From positions 231,693,803 to 231,757,802 of the forward strand of contig OV884059.1 in the NCBI GenBank assembly GCA_930367215.1: 64,000 bases of DNA, written 5' to 3'. The notes below the pieces were generated by a model, which saw only the letters and a list, made by a program, of their open reading frames with translations, was not told where the DNA came from and searched no databases. Origin of the DNA: Pollenia angustigena. Taxonomy: Eukaryota; Arthropoda; Insecta; Diptera; Polleniidae. The position numbers and the translations under genes are program-made. Below, piece after piece: positions 1 through 11,269 of this stretch. Each line of letters starts with the position of its first letter. The stretch's first letter is position 1.

Positions 1-804
1 AGGATAACACGTGACATTTTTCTCTATTCGAAGATACCATTTTCAAGCTGAAAAATGTCAAAGGTTTATGTACACCCATTGCATACTTTTAAATTTATAT
101 AAAAGAAAATATATAATACATATTAGTAAATATATTGTCAATTTCCCAAAAATCTTTGTTCTTGTAGAAAATTTAATGCAGGTAATTTTAAAAAAATATA
201 AAATTATCTTTCATTTCGGAAATATTACCAAAAATAAAATTATAAATTTACCTTGTTATCATTGGTAGTTTTTCAAAATTTTTAAGTAATTTCAACAAAA
301 TATTTAGAACTCAAAAACCTGAGTGCTTTTCATATAAATTTTACTACACGTTCAGTCAATTGTGTTGTGAAAACAGCACATAAGTTAATAGTTATATTAC
401 CTAAGAAACTTAGATACTGCCATGCTACCCTTGCGCTTAGTTAATTTTATACCATATTTTTAGGTAATTTTACCTATGAATTATTTTGTGTGTATGTATG
501 TATTTTGTTGGTGTTTTAAAATCAAGATTTACAAGACTTACAACATCTACAAATGCATATACCACAGTAATATTAATATTCTTTTTTCAATCTCGGTTAA
601 GGAGGACAGTCTGGGTTGAGGAAAAAGCCGTTGCATGAATAAGTGTACTGTATAGTAAAAGCCCTATAAAATACTATACACTCAAATGTCATGAAAATGC
701 ATGGTTTTCCTCGAATGTTAAAATATTAAGTGAAGAAGTAATTGTCCGCATCATAATTTTTGCTGAAAAATGGCATCGATTTGTTTGTGCATTTTTTACC
801 GTTA

Positions 805-811
<7 letters not shown>
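1..811. other. AT-rich flank with no recognised gene
   Basis: AT-rich DNA upstream of the first retrotransposon. Short open frames here (for example 11-268) have no recognisable domain, are Asn/Ile/Lys-rich as expected of random AT-rich sequence, and show no splice or motif context. I see no gene or clear repeat boundary. Confidence 0.5.

Positions 812-874
<63 letters not shown>
812..874. repeat. (TA)n microsatellite
   Basis: About 31 uninterrupted TA dinucleotides. The run ends exactly where homology to the copia LTR begins (about 872), so it has replaced or overrun the first ten or so bases of that LTR. The Tyr-Ile open frame on the minus strand here is an artefact of the repeat. Confidence 0.95.
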
Positions 875-1034
875 TTTGTTCAATTCTACTTTAGTTTCAA
901 TGAATTAGTTTGAGAAATTTGTTTTATAATTTGTAGTTGAAAAAATATTTTTTCTCAGTTTGTCATAAGTTTTCAACCCTTAAGTTTTATAATAACAGAT
1001 AAAACCAAATATTATCGTGGGTTATTTATTAACA
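873..1034 (+). repeat. copia-1 5' LTR, 5' end lost
   Basis: Aligns by eye with the 3' LTR at 10917-11104, with a few indels (an internal ATGTAAATCG-type stretch is missing). It ends in ...TTAACA. The expected start TGTTGGAAG is absent and TA microsatellite sequence abuts instead. Confidence 0.85.
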
Positions 1035-1036
1035 TT

Positions 1037-1050
1037 GGTTATGGGTAATG
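1037..1050 (+). other. copia-1 primer binding site
   Basis: GGTTATGGG two bases after the LTR end. Copia elements are known to prime from a half-molecule of initiator tRNA-Met, and their primer site begins GGTTATGGG. The downstream bases (TAATG) diverge. Confidence 0.75.
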
Positions 1051-1127
1051 GGAACAACGATAAAAAATTTTGTGCATTAATTTGTTTATATAAAACGTTT
1101 ATCGGTCACCGCAAGCGAAAAATAGAA

Positions 1128-2319
1128 ATGGCAAACTCAAATTATCAAATTTAAAAATTAAATCCGGAGAATTATATGTACATCATGGTGCATAAAAATG
1201 CAAAGCTTATTAATTACTCTGTTTCTTTGGGATGTATCTTTGGGATGTACTAGAAACAATCCTGAGCGAAACAGCAAGACAGCAAGACAGCAAGAAAAGG
1301 CTTCATCGAAAATAAGGGATAGAAAGACCCTAGCAACAATTACATTAGCGGTGAAAAATTCTGAGCTACTACATATAAAGGATTGTAAGTCTGCAAAGGA
1401 TGCATGGTGTAAATTAGAAAATATTTATAGGGCAAAAGACCCTACAAGGAAAGTAAATTTATTTACACAGTTTGTAAGATTTAAATTTACATCTGATGAA
1501 AAATATGGTTCCCAAATTAATAAATTTTGTTCCATAGCTGAAGATTTAAAAAATGTTTAATTATTATCAATATTTCTATTGTCCAATTTACCACAAGAAT
1601 TAGAAAACTTTGTAGTTGCGATTGAAAGCAGAGATTCCTTGCCCAGTCTGGAACAACTAAAAAATTAAATTTTAGAAGAAGAGCAACGCAGAAATGAGAA
1701 CTTATGTGTTGGTAAGGACCAAGTGTGTGCAATTAGAAACAAGAATAAAAATTTCAACAAAAACAAGAATTTAAAATGTTTTGAATGTGGTAAAAAGGGA
1801 CACATCAAATCACAGTGTTATTTAAAGAATAAAGCTAATAATGTTGATTTTGCTATGCTTGTCATTAACTCATGTATGAATGATCAAAACCAGAATGAAT
1901 GGATTTTGGATAGTGGTGCATCCTCACATATTTGTGGAAATAAAATTGCGCTCACAGGTATGAAAGAAAGCGATAGCAATGTTATACTTGCTTTTGGTGA
2001 TACATTTAAAGTCAATGGAATAGGGGAAGTAAAGGTAAAATTTTGGAATAAATATTATATTTTAAAAGATGTTTTGTATATACCAGATATAAAGTCAAAT
2101 TTTCTTTCTATAAGCAAGATGTCTGAAAAAGGATTTTCAATTACCTTTTCTAAAAATAAGGTAGACATTTTCAAGAACGACAAATTTCAATTTAAAACAT
2201 TGGCATCAAATGGTATTTACAAAATAAGATCAAGTCATATGGAACATTTAATGTTAAATGAAGAGAATACAAAGAAATATTTGTGGCACAAGCGGTCATC
2301 TAAATATTACAGATCTTAA
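1128..2319 (+). pseudogene. copia-1 gag-protease remnant
   Basis: An early ATG at 1128 is followed by a stop within ten codons. The frame resumes at 1198 and continues to 2319 with stops at about 1558 and 1665 in the same frame. Visible parts are a copia-type Gag domain (residues with DCKSAKDAW at about 1384-1410), a CCHC zinc knuckle CFECGKKGHIKSQC near 1777-1820, and an aspartic protease core WILDSGASSHI near 1900-1935. The last part enters the GAG-pre-integrase region and then shifts frame near 2290. A Gag polyprotein packages the element RNA and the protease matures it. This copy cannot make it intact. Confidence 0.85.
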
Positions 2320-3043
2320 GAAATTGGAAAGAAATGAAATGGTTCGTGGTTTAAAAGGTAATATACCAAATAATTTTGATTGTATCACATGTTCAATGTG
2401 CAAAATTAATGCAAAACCTTTTAAACAAATTGGCACAACGGTATCAAAATATTAACTCGAATTGGTACATACCGATATTTGTGGACCAATGAGAATCAGA
2501 TCTGTAGGTGGAGCGGCTTATTTTATTACGTTTATAGATGATTACTCACGTTACATCACAGTTTATTTTATAAAGAATAAATCTGATGCCTTTGATGTTT
2601 TCAAGGACTATGTTGCAATGGCAGAAAAACAAACTGGTTGCAAATTAAAACGTTTAAGACGCGATAATGGTCGTGAGTACGTTAATAGAAATTTTAATAG
2701 AATGATAATGAAAAATGGTATAGTACATGAAACTACAGTAAGTCATACACCGCAACAGAACGGAGTTTCTGAAAGAGCGAATAGAACTGATGGAAATGAC
2801 TCGGTGTATGCTTCAAGATTCTAAATGACCAAAATATTTATGGGCAGAAGCTATATATACAAGTGTCTATATTAAAATTCGATCACCAACAAAGGTATTA
2901 GAAAATATTACACCCAATGAAAGATGGACCGGAAGAAAACCTTGCGTTTCATATTTTAAAATATTTGGAAGCAAAGCTGTTGTATTGAGTAAGAAACCAG
3001 GTCGATCCAAACTAGATCCAAAAGGTAAATATTTTCATTTGTA
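2258..3043 (+). pseudogene. copia-1 integrase remnant
   Basis: Continues the polyprotein in a shifted frame. It shows the pre-integrase cysteines (CITCSMC, about 2382-2402) and then the rve core with VHTDICGP near 2464-2487 (first catalytic Asp), RRDNGREY near 2656-2680 (second Asp) and HTPQQNGVSERANRT near 2746-2790 (catalytic Glu region). Stops at 2453-2455 and 2822-2824 and a frameshift near 2790 break it. The tail (LWAEA-like, then GRKP-like text to about 3000) is also copia integrase. Confidence 0.85.
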
Positions 3044-3480
3044 ATGGAAAGAAATGTAAAATTTTTTGAAAATCAATTTATAAATGACAGCGTTTGCGAA
3101 AACAATAGTAACGAAAATAATGATGATATTTATGATTTTGTTGATTATTCTACTTTAAGCAATAATCCAAATTTATTTCAAGATTCAAGTCAAAATAATG
3201 AAAACCTTATCTCTGGAGAGGAAGTAGAATCAATTCAAAATTCGTGTATTGAAGAAAATCAATTGGATGAATCGTTTTTTGTAAGTGACGAAGATGGATC
3301 GGAATTTCTTGGTTTTGATGATTCTGATGAACACTGTACTTATGTTAGAGTTCCAAATGCAAATGGAAAACGTAAAAGAGGTAGGCCAATTACACTTAAA
3401 ACTGAAAAACCAGGTAGACCTCGTAAGATATATATAAACTGAAAATGAAGAGTTAAATGTAATTGAAGATTTTAGTTTTG
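3044..3480 (+). pseudogene. copia-1 linker between integrase and RT
   Basis: An open frame rich in Asn, Glu, Asp and Ser, ending in basic GRPITLKTEKPGRPRK-like text. This is the low-complexity spacer usual between integrase and RT in copia polyproteins. The same acidic stretch plus GRPR block is present in copia-2 (28420-28620). Reading is broken at 3485 by the gypsy-type insertion and resumes at 8622. Confidence 0.7.
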
Positions 3481-3484
3481 ATCC

Positions 3485-3787
3485 TGTCACCCAGATGATG
3501 ATTATTTAGCTGTGTATTCGGTCACCGGTTGTAGAATTAATAGTATAACACGTTTGATATTTATTAATTATAATACGTATAATACTGTTTATTTAACAAT
3601 TAAAGTAATTAAAGTTTACAAAAGTCTATTGAGTATTCATTTATGTTCTTGTCAGGATGCTCGTAAAATAAAAACTAAACTGCGCGACGGCAGAATACGT
3701 TAAAAATATGAAAAATGATTATGCAATCGCAATTGTCAAAATAAGACAGGGTCGCTCAATCAGGGTTCGGCTAGATTACACTTGACA
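3485..3787 (-). repeat. gypsy-type 3' LTR (left copy)
   Basis: A 303-bp direct repeat of 8320-8617 with only scattered substitutions and one short indel (TAATACG near 3570). Near-identity of the two LTRs suggests the insertion is much younger than the copia host element. Confidence 0.93.
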
Positions 3788-4793
3788 GTTCGGCCAATCC
3801 TGACCTGAAGTCGTCCTCGGCTTCTTCGTCATCTAGGATATCAAGTTTTGGGGAGCTTTCGCACCATCGCCTCATCTTATCGGAACTGTAGACGGAACAG
3901 AATTTACGAGAAGTAATTTGCATTCGCGGGACGTCTTCTACTAGGTATCGATCGTTACCAAGTATTCGTGTCATGATGTACGGGCCTCGATACTTAGGCT
4001 CCAGTTTTCGAGATTCTCCCGTAGCTTGCTGTTAATTTTCAAGTACTATTAGATCATTTTCCTGGTATGCAGTTGGACTACCACGTCTCTTGTCAAATCG
4101 CCTTTTCCATTTTTCACGTTCTCTTCCGATGTTCAAAATTGCTAATTTACGTTTTTCGCCAATCGGAATACTTTCATCTGTGGCTTCATATTCTTGTATG
4201 GTAGCCAGGACACGATTTTGCGCTAAATCAATCGGCTTATAATCAAAAATCAATTCATTCGGATTAAATTTGGAAGTAGCATTCCTTTGGGAATTCACGG
4301 ACCACTGTAACTCGTGTAAGTGCAGATCCCAATCCCTAGGTTTATTCGTTGTTGTTCGAAGATAGGTTAGGATGTTTTGATTCGCCCGCTCTACTTGGCC
4401 ATTTGCCCTCGGAGTTCCCACGGCGGTTTTTATATGCCGTATATTATTATGGTCACAATATTCCTCAAACAATTTTGCGGTGAATGCCGTACCTCGGTCA
4501 GTTATAATGGGTTTCGGTAGGCCGAAATACCCCGTTAGCTCATTTAAAACGCTTAGCACCGGTGCGGTTTTAGTATTTCTAACAGCCTTCATAACGATAT
4601 ATTTCGTAAATGCATCAGATAGTGTGAGAATGAGGATGTTACCCCTCTTACTTCGCACAAATGGACCCAAATGGTCGATGTGAATTTGGCGGAACAGGCT
4701 TACCTCCCTTGGATTTATTATGGCAGCACTCCGTACAAGCAGCGATATACTTCTTGACGTATTTACGCATACGCTTAAACCAAAAGGTCTGTT
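3771..4793 (-). pseudogene. gypsy-type integrase remnant
   Basis: Reading on minus: the H2C2 zinc region falls near 4690-4790. The rve core (4032-4670) shows SDAFTKYIVMKAVRNTK, a second Asp in ITDRGTAF, and the catalytic Glu region in GTPRANGQVERANQNIL. The C-terminal module (3771-3974) has a VLGNDRYLVEDVP-like block common to this group of insect gypsy integrases. A stop/frameshift near 4030 separates core and C-terminus. Integrase would insert the cDNA copy into the genome. Confidence 0.87.
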
Positions 4794-6750
4794 TCATCCT
4801 CTCCAACATTTTGTCGAGGTCATAGTGACCAACGTCATCATGACAGAGTTTGGCGATTCTTCATCGAATTTCCTATAGAGGCGGTTGTTTTGTACACAAA
4901 AGTAGGATTTTATTTGTATAAATTGATCGGATTTTACAGCACCCTTTATGACAGTAATAATACGGTTCAGATCTTTATCTTGTAGCCGCATGGTAAATAA
5001 CCAATCCTCGCCAGCTGGTTCAGGTTCCGTTGCCGGCAAATCCGGCAATCTGCTCAGCGCATCTACGTGGGCCATTCGTGTCCCTTCACGGTGAACAAAT
5101 TGACAATCGTATTCGAGAAATTTCATTAGCCAGCGTGCAATTTTAGGTAGTAGCTCCTTTGTTGTCTTAGCCCTTGTTATGGCAGCGCAATCTGTTAAAA
5201 CACGAAAAGTTTTGCCCTGTGATATTTGCCCTCAGTATCGGTGCAGTGACGGCTAAAATAAAACACGGGATGCCAATCACTATTACCAGTCGATTGAAGA
5301 AGCACACCGGCCAGGCCTACGCTACTAGCGTCCGTATGAACCTCTTGTTCTGCGTTGGGATCATATATCGTCCGTACGGGTTTACTACAAAGTATTTCTA
5401 CCAGTTTATCGAACGATTCCTGTTGCGGTCTGTCCTATAAAAATTTAGGATCGTTGATTTTGCGTAGTAGGACAATTAGGGGACGAGATATTAGAGAATA
5501 ATTCTCGACAAATTTTCTAAAAAAAAACCGGTAAGACCCAAGAAACGGCGAACCTCCGTCACGTTTGCCGGAACTTTAAAATTTCTAATGGCGCTTACCT
5601 TGCTGTCACCAGGAGATATACCATCCTTACTAATCCTATGACCAAGATAGGAAATTTCGTCAGTAAGAAAATTGCACTTATCCATACGGAGGGCGAGCCC
5701 ACTTTTTTCCAAAATAGACAGGAAACGGTCTAGACGTTTAACACCCTCTTCAATGGTTTTGCTCGGAATTATTACGTCATCGACATAAGTTAAGACTTCG
5801 CCATGACTCATCATCTTATAAAGTTGATTCATCACCGACTGGAAAACGGCAGGAGCGTTCACCAGGCCAAATGGCATGCGGTTATACTCATAATGACCGT
5901 CAGTGGTAAAAAAAGCGGTATACTTCTTTGAAGCTTGATCAATTTCTATCTGGTGGTAACTCATACAAAGATCAAGTGTTGTATAATATATATTTCCAGC
6001 TAGCTGTGCAAACTGTTCGTCCATTATAGGCATCGGATATGGGGTTTTCACGGTGATTCTATTCAGTTGTCTATAGTCCACACATAGACGATGTTGATTG
6101 TTTTTCTTTTCGACTAATACAATTCCCGATGCATACGGTGAATCTGATTGTCGAATTATATCATTTTCCAACAACTCGTTTACAATTTCATTGACAATCG
6201 GACATCTGGTGAAAGCAATACGATACGGACGGGAGCATACGGGTACATCAGTGTTCAGATTGCAGTTACCAAGTTCAGAAAGGTTATCCGCGAAACTTGC
6301 TCGATGCTCTTTCAACACGGCTTGAAGTTTTTCGTCCCTAGTTGACGTCATAATTTCAGTGGAATGTATTACGTTTACATCCTGAATCCAACATTCATCG
6401 CCTCCGATTATCGTACGATTTCCCCGACGGCATAAAACATCACGTCCAATGAGAATATTAGTTATACCGTTATTACCCACTACGTACATCTCAGTGTCAA
6501 AAACATTACCATCAATTTCAATGGACACAATAATTTTATTGTTACATACGTATTTTCCACCAGCAAATCCATTAAGAACTACCGTGCAATCGATATTTTT
6601 ACCAACTTTATTTGCAAAGGATTTTCTTACTAAATTGCGTGTACTGCCGGAATCAATAAAAGCAACGGTTTCGATACCGCTTACGATAATGCTTTTTGTA
6701 AGTCCAACTAATTCGTTTATGTTGTCATTTATTTTGTTTACGTTTACCCC
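4794..6750 (-). pseudogene. gypsy-type protease-RT-RNase H remnant
   Basis: On minus, a retropepsin core FIDSGSTRNL lies near 6635-6665. A long open RT frame follows (5491-6528) with the conserved LCVDYRQLN and MPFGLVNAP blocks and the catalytic YVDD near 5771-5788. RNase H follows in broken frames. The HVDALSRLP block that normally ends the RNase H/connection region sits near 5045-5080. Stops between about 5120 and 5490 disable RNase H. Confidence 0.88.
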
Positions 6751-6753
6751 TTT

Positions 6754-8064
6754 CTAAGAATTGGTTTTAATTACATTACAATCTACCGTACGATGTGTTG
6801 TTCGTTGACAATTTCCACATCGCTCTTTTTTCTGCGGTTCAGGACACTTTACTGCGTAGTGTCCATATCCAAAATAATTATAGCATTTTACACCTTTTTT
6901 ATTGTCGGTATTACCGTCGTTGACACTTTTCGCTGCGGCTGTTGTGATCGGTTTTTCACTTGTCGCCGTCACCCTTGACTTACTCTGTACTGTTGTAAAT
7001 GATGAGGTGACGTAATTATAATTGCAGTAACTATTTATGTCACGGAACAATTGGTACTGGTTTGATAGTCATTGGAAATCTTACGTTTTAGATTTGGATC
7101 GTTTATTCCGTTCACAATATGCCTGGCAATAGCCGGTTCGGACAAATTACCTTTTGTACCGATGGCTAACATTTTAAAATAGTATTCCTGTGGCGTTTCA
7201 TTTAAGCGACGTTTCATCTGGGCCATTTTTATGTGTATATCGGCCGCGTTATCCACATGAGGAAAATCTTTCAAAAATTTTTCAACGAATTCTTTCCATG
7301 ATAAGAAAACAGTTTGTAAGGAGTCGATCCAATATTTTGCAGGCCCAACATTTTCTGTTGGACTGCAAATATCAACTTTTGATCATCCCAGCCATAAGCC
7401 ACCTTAAGAGTATTTACACGTTTCACAAATTGTGAGGAATTTAATGACTCTTCGACAGAGGGGTTGAATTCGGGCAATATGGCAATCATCTCCCTTACAT
7501 TACCGTATGGGTTACTAAAATAACTATTCGTCGGTAAAAGCGGTGGAAACTGCTGTTGTTGTGCATATACGTAATGTTGTGGGAACGGAATATGTTCCTG
7601 TTATGCAATACGCTGTACGGGTACGTGGTCCGTGGTCCGAAAACAATATATGCGGATGTGCACCTTGACACGGGGCCTGTTCATTTTGCATGGAAACATT
7701 GTTGGTCGGCATTCAAAGGTACAGTAGACGGTCAGGCTGCTGGTTCTGATTGACAGTCACTGGAACATTTTGCGGTGGCGGCTGCAACGATTGTGATGGT
7801 GTTGTTGAATAATAATTATTCACGGACGTGGCTGTACGACTGCCACTAAACGGATTGATAGTTGTTGAAATTGGTACGAAGTTTCCGGCTGAAACATTAC
7901 CATACGTATTACGAAAATTTGCGGCTGTGGCTATACGGCTGCCACGATGCAAATCGTGTTGTGAAGAAACGGGTGCTATATTTCCGGGTGAAGCACTAGC
8001 AGGTATATTGCGTGGTGGTGAACCGTTGGGTGACACAAATGTCTCTGATGGTGAAGATGATTAA
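6754..8064 (-). pseudogene. gypsy-type gag remnant
   Basis: Four broken open frames on minus. They are a Pro/Asn/Gln-rich N-terminal part (7713-8036), a capsid-like part (7271-7489 and 7035-7274, with RRLNETPQEYYFKMLAIG), and nucleocapsid text at 6754-7050 with two zinc-knuckle-like motifs (CYNYFGYGHYAVKC and CGNCQRTTHRTVDC). The first knuckle reads CX2Y rather than CX2C, a likely decayed position. Confidence 0.8.
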
Positions 8065-8301
8065 GGTGGACAGAATTGCAATGACACCGCACGCATGTCC
8101 GCAATAGTTTTCTCCAACTGCGCAATACGTTCAGTCATACCCGCGACACCTTTACCACTTTTAATCCGCTCGAGACGTTCAATTAACTCGTTCTATCTCC
8201 CCGAACACGCTTTACCGGCTTCACGACACTTCGCCTGTAATTGTTTTAACGTTAAATTCTCGCAATTTCCCATAGCGTCGTCACGATTCTTGGAATTCTT
8301 T

Positions 8302-8319
8302 ATCCCACTTCTGAATAAA
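8302..8319 (-). other. gypsy-type primer binding site
   Basis: Directly inside the 5' (right) LTR. On minus it reads TTTATTCAGAAGTGGGAT. The core TCAGAAGTGGGAT also occurs at the primer site of the element at 40086-43961, which suggests both use the same tRNA primer. Confidence 0.55.
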
Positions 8320-8617
8320 TGTCACCCAGATGATGATTATTTAGCTGTGTATTCGGTCACCGGTTGTAGAATTAATAATATAACACGTTTGATATTTATT
8401 AATTATGTATAATACTGTTTATTTAACAATTAAAGTAATTAAAGTTTACAAAAGTCTATTGAGTATTCATTTATGTTCTTGTCAGGACACTCGTAAAATA
8501 AAAACTAAACTGCGCGACGGCAGAATACGTTAAAAATATGAAAAATGATGATGCAATCGCCATTGTCAAAATAAGACAGGGTCCCTCAATCAGGGTTCGG
8601 CTAGATTATACTTGACA
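8320..8617 (-). repeat. gypsy-type 5' LTR (right copy)
   Basis: A 298-bp copy of 3485-3787 with TGTC...GACA ends, followed by target duplication ATCC at 8618-8621. Confidence 0.93.
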
Positions 8618-8621
8618 ATCC

Positions 8622-9659
8622 AATAAGCGTAAAAGAAGCGATTAATAGTAAAGAGTCCAAAAAATGGGAAGAGGCTATTAATAAAGAGTATGAATATCTA
8701 ATAAGGAATGGAACGTGGGAGCTTGCGGAAAAACCGAAAGATAAAAACGTGATTGGTAGTAAATGGATTCTTACAAAGAAACGTTTAGTTGATGGTACTG
8801 TTGAGAAATACAAAGCACGATTAGTTGCTCAAGGATGTTTTCAACAATATAATCAAGATTATAGTGAAACGTATGCACCAGTAAAACGACATCCTACCAT
8901 TCGTCTAATATTATCTTTAGCGGTAAAATACAATTTACTTGTAAAACATGTTGACGTTGTAGCTGCTTATTTAAATGGAGACTTAACAGAGGAAGTATAT
9001 ATACATGAAGCAACCTCAAAAGTTTATTAAAAAAAGACAAGAAAATATGGTATGTAAATTAAAGAAATCTTTGTATGGTCTGAAGCAAGCTGGTAGACAA
9101 TGGAATCACAAAATTTTGTTGAAAATGAGATTTACTCAATGTAAACCAGATAGTTGTGTGTTTATATCACGTTATAAAACTGAAATTAACATTATAGCAC
9201 TTTATGTTGATGATTTATTGTTAGCTTGTTCTTGCAGCTAAATTTTGGAAAAGATACTGGAAAATTTAAAGATGCATGTTGAAATTGTAGATCGTGGTCC
9301 TGCAAATTATTATCTCGGTATTGAAATAGAAAGAAATAATTCTAGAGGAGATATCCAAATTACTCAGAAACATTTTGTGAAGGAACTACTTGAACAATGG
9401 AATATGCAAGACTGTAAACCAGCCAAAACACCTTTTGCTGCTGGTACGATTTTATGTAAATGTGAAAAACAAAATTGGGATGAGATGACAGATGTAAAGA
9501 AGTATCAATCTCTAAATGGAAGTTTAATGTATTTAGCTACAATATCTAGCCCTGATATCGCTCATACGATTGCAAACTTAGATCAGTTTAACTCTCATCC
9601 GCATAATGACCATTTCGTCGCAGTAAAACATGTGCATACTTCGTTATTTAAACTTTAAA
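8622..9659 (+). pseudogene. copia-1 reverse transcriptase remnant
   Basis: The copia polyprotein resumes after the gypsy insertion. It shows an SKKWEEAINKEY-like start, then KARLVAQG, YSETYAPV, VDVVAAYLNGDL, LKKSLYGLKQAGRQW and the catalytic YVDDLL near 9202-9219. Frameshifts near 9010 and a stop at 9239-9241 break it. The C-terminal RT/connection part continues at 9245-9658 (NYYLGIEI and SLMYLA blocks). Confidence 0.88.
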
Positions 9660-10122
9660 GATTTTTCGCTGAGTTATACTTAAAACGGAAATGGATTAAC
9701 GTGATATTCTGATGCTGATTGGGGATCAAATATAATTGATCGTAAATCTTATAGTGGTTTTGTTCTATTTTTCGCAGGTGGTGCGATATCTTGGGAATCC
9801 AAAAAACAGAACATAGTGGCGTTTAGTTCGATGGAAGCTGAATATACTGCTATGTGTCAAGCCATCAAAGAAATTAGTTTTTACAGAAGTTTGTTTGCAA
9901 CCGACGACTTTATATTGCGATAATCAAGAAGCTCAATATCTGACGAAAAGCCAAAGGCCGATGAAGAGAACCAAGCACATTGATATAGGATATCACTTCA
10001 TTAAAGAGAAGTACAATGCCTTCGAGATATGTCTGAAAGATACACCAAGAGAAAATAATGTTGCAGATATATTAACTAAATCTTTACCAAATCAAAATCA
10101 TTTAAAATGTTGTAAATTTTAA
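9660..10122 (+). pseudogene. copia-1 RNase H remnant
   Basis: It contains the copia RNase H markers DADWGSN-like text (about 9710-9730), a SMEAEYTAM motif (about 9828-9855), YCDNQEA (about 9904-9925) and the terminal KRTKHIDIGYHFI and VADILTKSLP blocks. It ends at a stop at 10120-10122. A frameshift lies near 9895. Confidence 0.85.
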
Positions 10123-10232
10123 AATTTAAACTGATGTAAATTTTTTAATTTAAACTGATGTTAATTTTGATTTCTTATATCGTTATTGATTTTGTAATTT
10201 ATTAATGATAGAGGAATTTACATTGAGTTGGC

Positions 10233-10281
10233 GTTTGTTTAATTCTACTTAAGTTTCAATGTAAATCGAATTAGTTTGAGA
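10233..10281 (+). repeat. partial copia-1 LTR, first copy
   Basis: The start of a copia LTR (TGTT...AATTCTACTTAAG...) with a 13-bp deletion near its start. It is cut after TTTGAGA by the hairpin repeat at 10282. Confidence 0.75.
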
Positions 10282-10664
10282 AGCGTCTTCATCTGACAAT
10301 TTTTTGTCATACCAAACGTCAAAGTCTATATAAAAAAAACTTGAAAATTTTTGGCAGCGTTTTTTTAATATGAAGTTTGACGTTTGGTATGACAAAAAAT
10401 TGTCAGGTGAAGACGCTATGTAACTCTCGGGTCGAGAATCTTTTCGATTGAAATGTGTGAAATGAAACAAAAATGCCATATATTGAAACAAACAGCTGTT
10501 TTTCTCACTAAACTGTGTCTGTAACTTTTTTGGCGAGTAATAGCTGTCACCTAACCTAACCTAGCTGTCACGTAAGGAAATTACTCGCCAATTTACAGAA
10601 AAAGTCTGTAATATTTCTGTGAGAAAAGTTCCCGCTTTGAACTGTCAAATAAACTCACGAAAAA
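10282..10664. repeat. 383-bp hairpin repeat, copy A
   Basis: Nearly identical to 12850-13234. Its first 138 bp are a near-perfect hairpin: AGCGTCTTCATCTGACAAT pairs with ATTGTCAGGTGAAGACGCT, arms about 42 bp. The rest contains a second set of inverted segments (GGCGAGTAAT...ATTACTCGCC) around the motif CCTAACCTAACCTA. No coding capacity. Likely a non-autonomous foldback/MITE-type unit. Copy A interrupts a copia LTR. Confidence 0.8.
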
Positions 10665-10916
10665 TATAGGATATCACTTCATTAAAGAGAAGTACAATGC
10701 CTTCGAGATATGTCTGAAATATACACCAACAGAAAATAATATTGCAGATATATTAACTAAATCTTTACCAAATCAAAATCATTTAAAATGTTGTAAATTT
10801 TAAAATTTAAACTGATGTAAATTTTTTAATTTAAACTGATGTTAATTTTGATTTGTTATATCGTTATTGATTTAGTAATTTATTAATGATAGAGGAATTT
10901 ACATTGAGTTGGCGTT
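10664..10916 (+). repeat. duplicated copia-1 3' coding end
   Basis: A second copy of copia sequence from about 9983 onward, starting ATATAGGATATCACTTC and running through the RNase H end and 3' untranslated region to the 3' LTR. It differs from the first copy by a few substitutions (for example AAAGATACACC versus AAATATACACC). The copia 3' end is therefore present twice, separated by hairpin repeat A. Confidence 0.85.
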
Positions 10917-11104
10917 TGTTGGAAGTACTTTGTTCAATTCTACTTAAGTTTCAATGTAAATCGAATTAGTTTGAGAAATTTGTTTTATAATTTGTAGTTG
11001 AAAAAATATTTTTTCTCAGTTTGTCATAAGTTTTCCAACCTTTAGTTTTTGACGTTTTATAATAAAAGATAAAACCAAATATTATCGTGGGTTATTTGTT
11101 AACA
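10917..11104 (+). repeat. copia-1 3' LTR
   Basis: 188 bp, TGTTGGAAGT...TTGTTAACA, with TG/CA ends. It is the most complete LTR copy of this element in the window. Confidence 0.88.
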
Positions 11105-11269
11105 TGTATGTATGCAAAATTTAAAATTAAACAAATACAGTAAGTACATGTCAGTTTTTCTTTAAACAATAAATGCATATTTTGTTAATTTTTTAAGCAT
11201 ATTTTGAATTTTTTATGTTTTATGCGCATATTCTCTTTTTATAAATGCATGAAACTCAACGCCCTGTTA

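Larger units (their letters stand above)
3485..8617 (-). mobile_element. Ty3/gypsy-type LTR retrotransposon inside copia-1
   Basis: A 5133-bp element on the minus strand, bounded by about 300-bp LTRs that start TGTC and end GACA. It is flanked by the 4-bp target duplication ATCC (3481-3484 and 8618-8621). Bringing the two copia flanks together at one ATCC gives a continuous copia reading frame across the site, so this is a clean insertion. The order is gag, zinc knuckles, protease, RT, RNase H, integrase, which is the Ty3/gypsy order. There is no env-like ORF. The coding region is broken at many places. Confidence 0.93.
873..11104 (+). mobile_element. Degenerate Ty1/copia retrotransposon (copia-1), with nested insertion
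   Basis: A copia-type element in sense orientation. It has a 5' LTR (873-1034), a copia-style primer site, gag with a CCHC knuckle, protease, integrase, reverse transcriptase and RNase H in Ty1/copia order (integrase before RT), and a 3' LTR (10917-11104). It is dead: several stops and frameshifts are visible, a gypsy-type element sits at 3485-8617, and the 3' end is duplicated around a hairpin repeat (10282-10664). Without the inserted DNA the element would be about 5 kb, which is normal for copia. The TG...CA ends and the order of domains are seen directly; the family name follows from established copia features. Confidence 0.9.

Noticed and set aside
689..883. Minus-strand open frame with poly(Tyr-Ile)
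   Set aside because: Translation of the TA microsatellite, not a gene.
3485..8617. Errantivirus with env
   Set aside because: No open frame or motif for an envelope protein between integrase and LTR.
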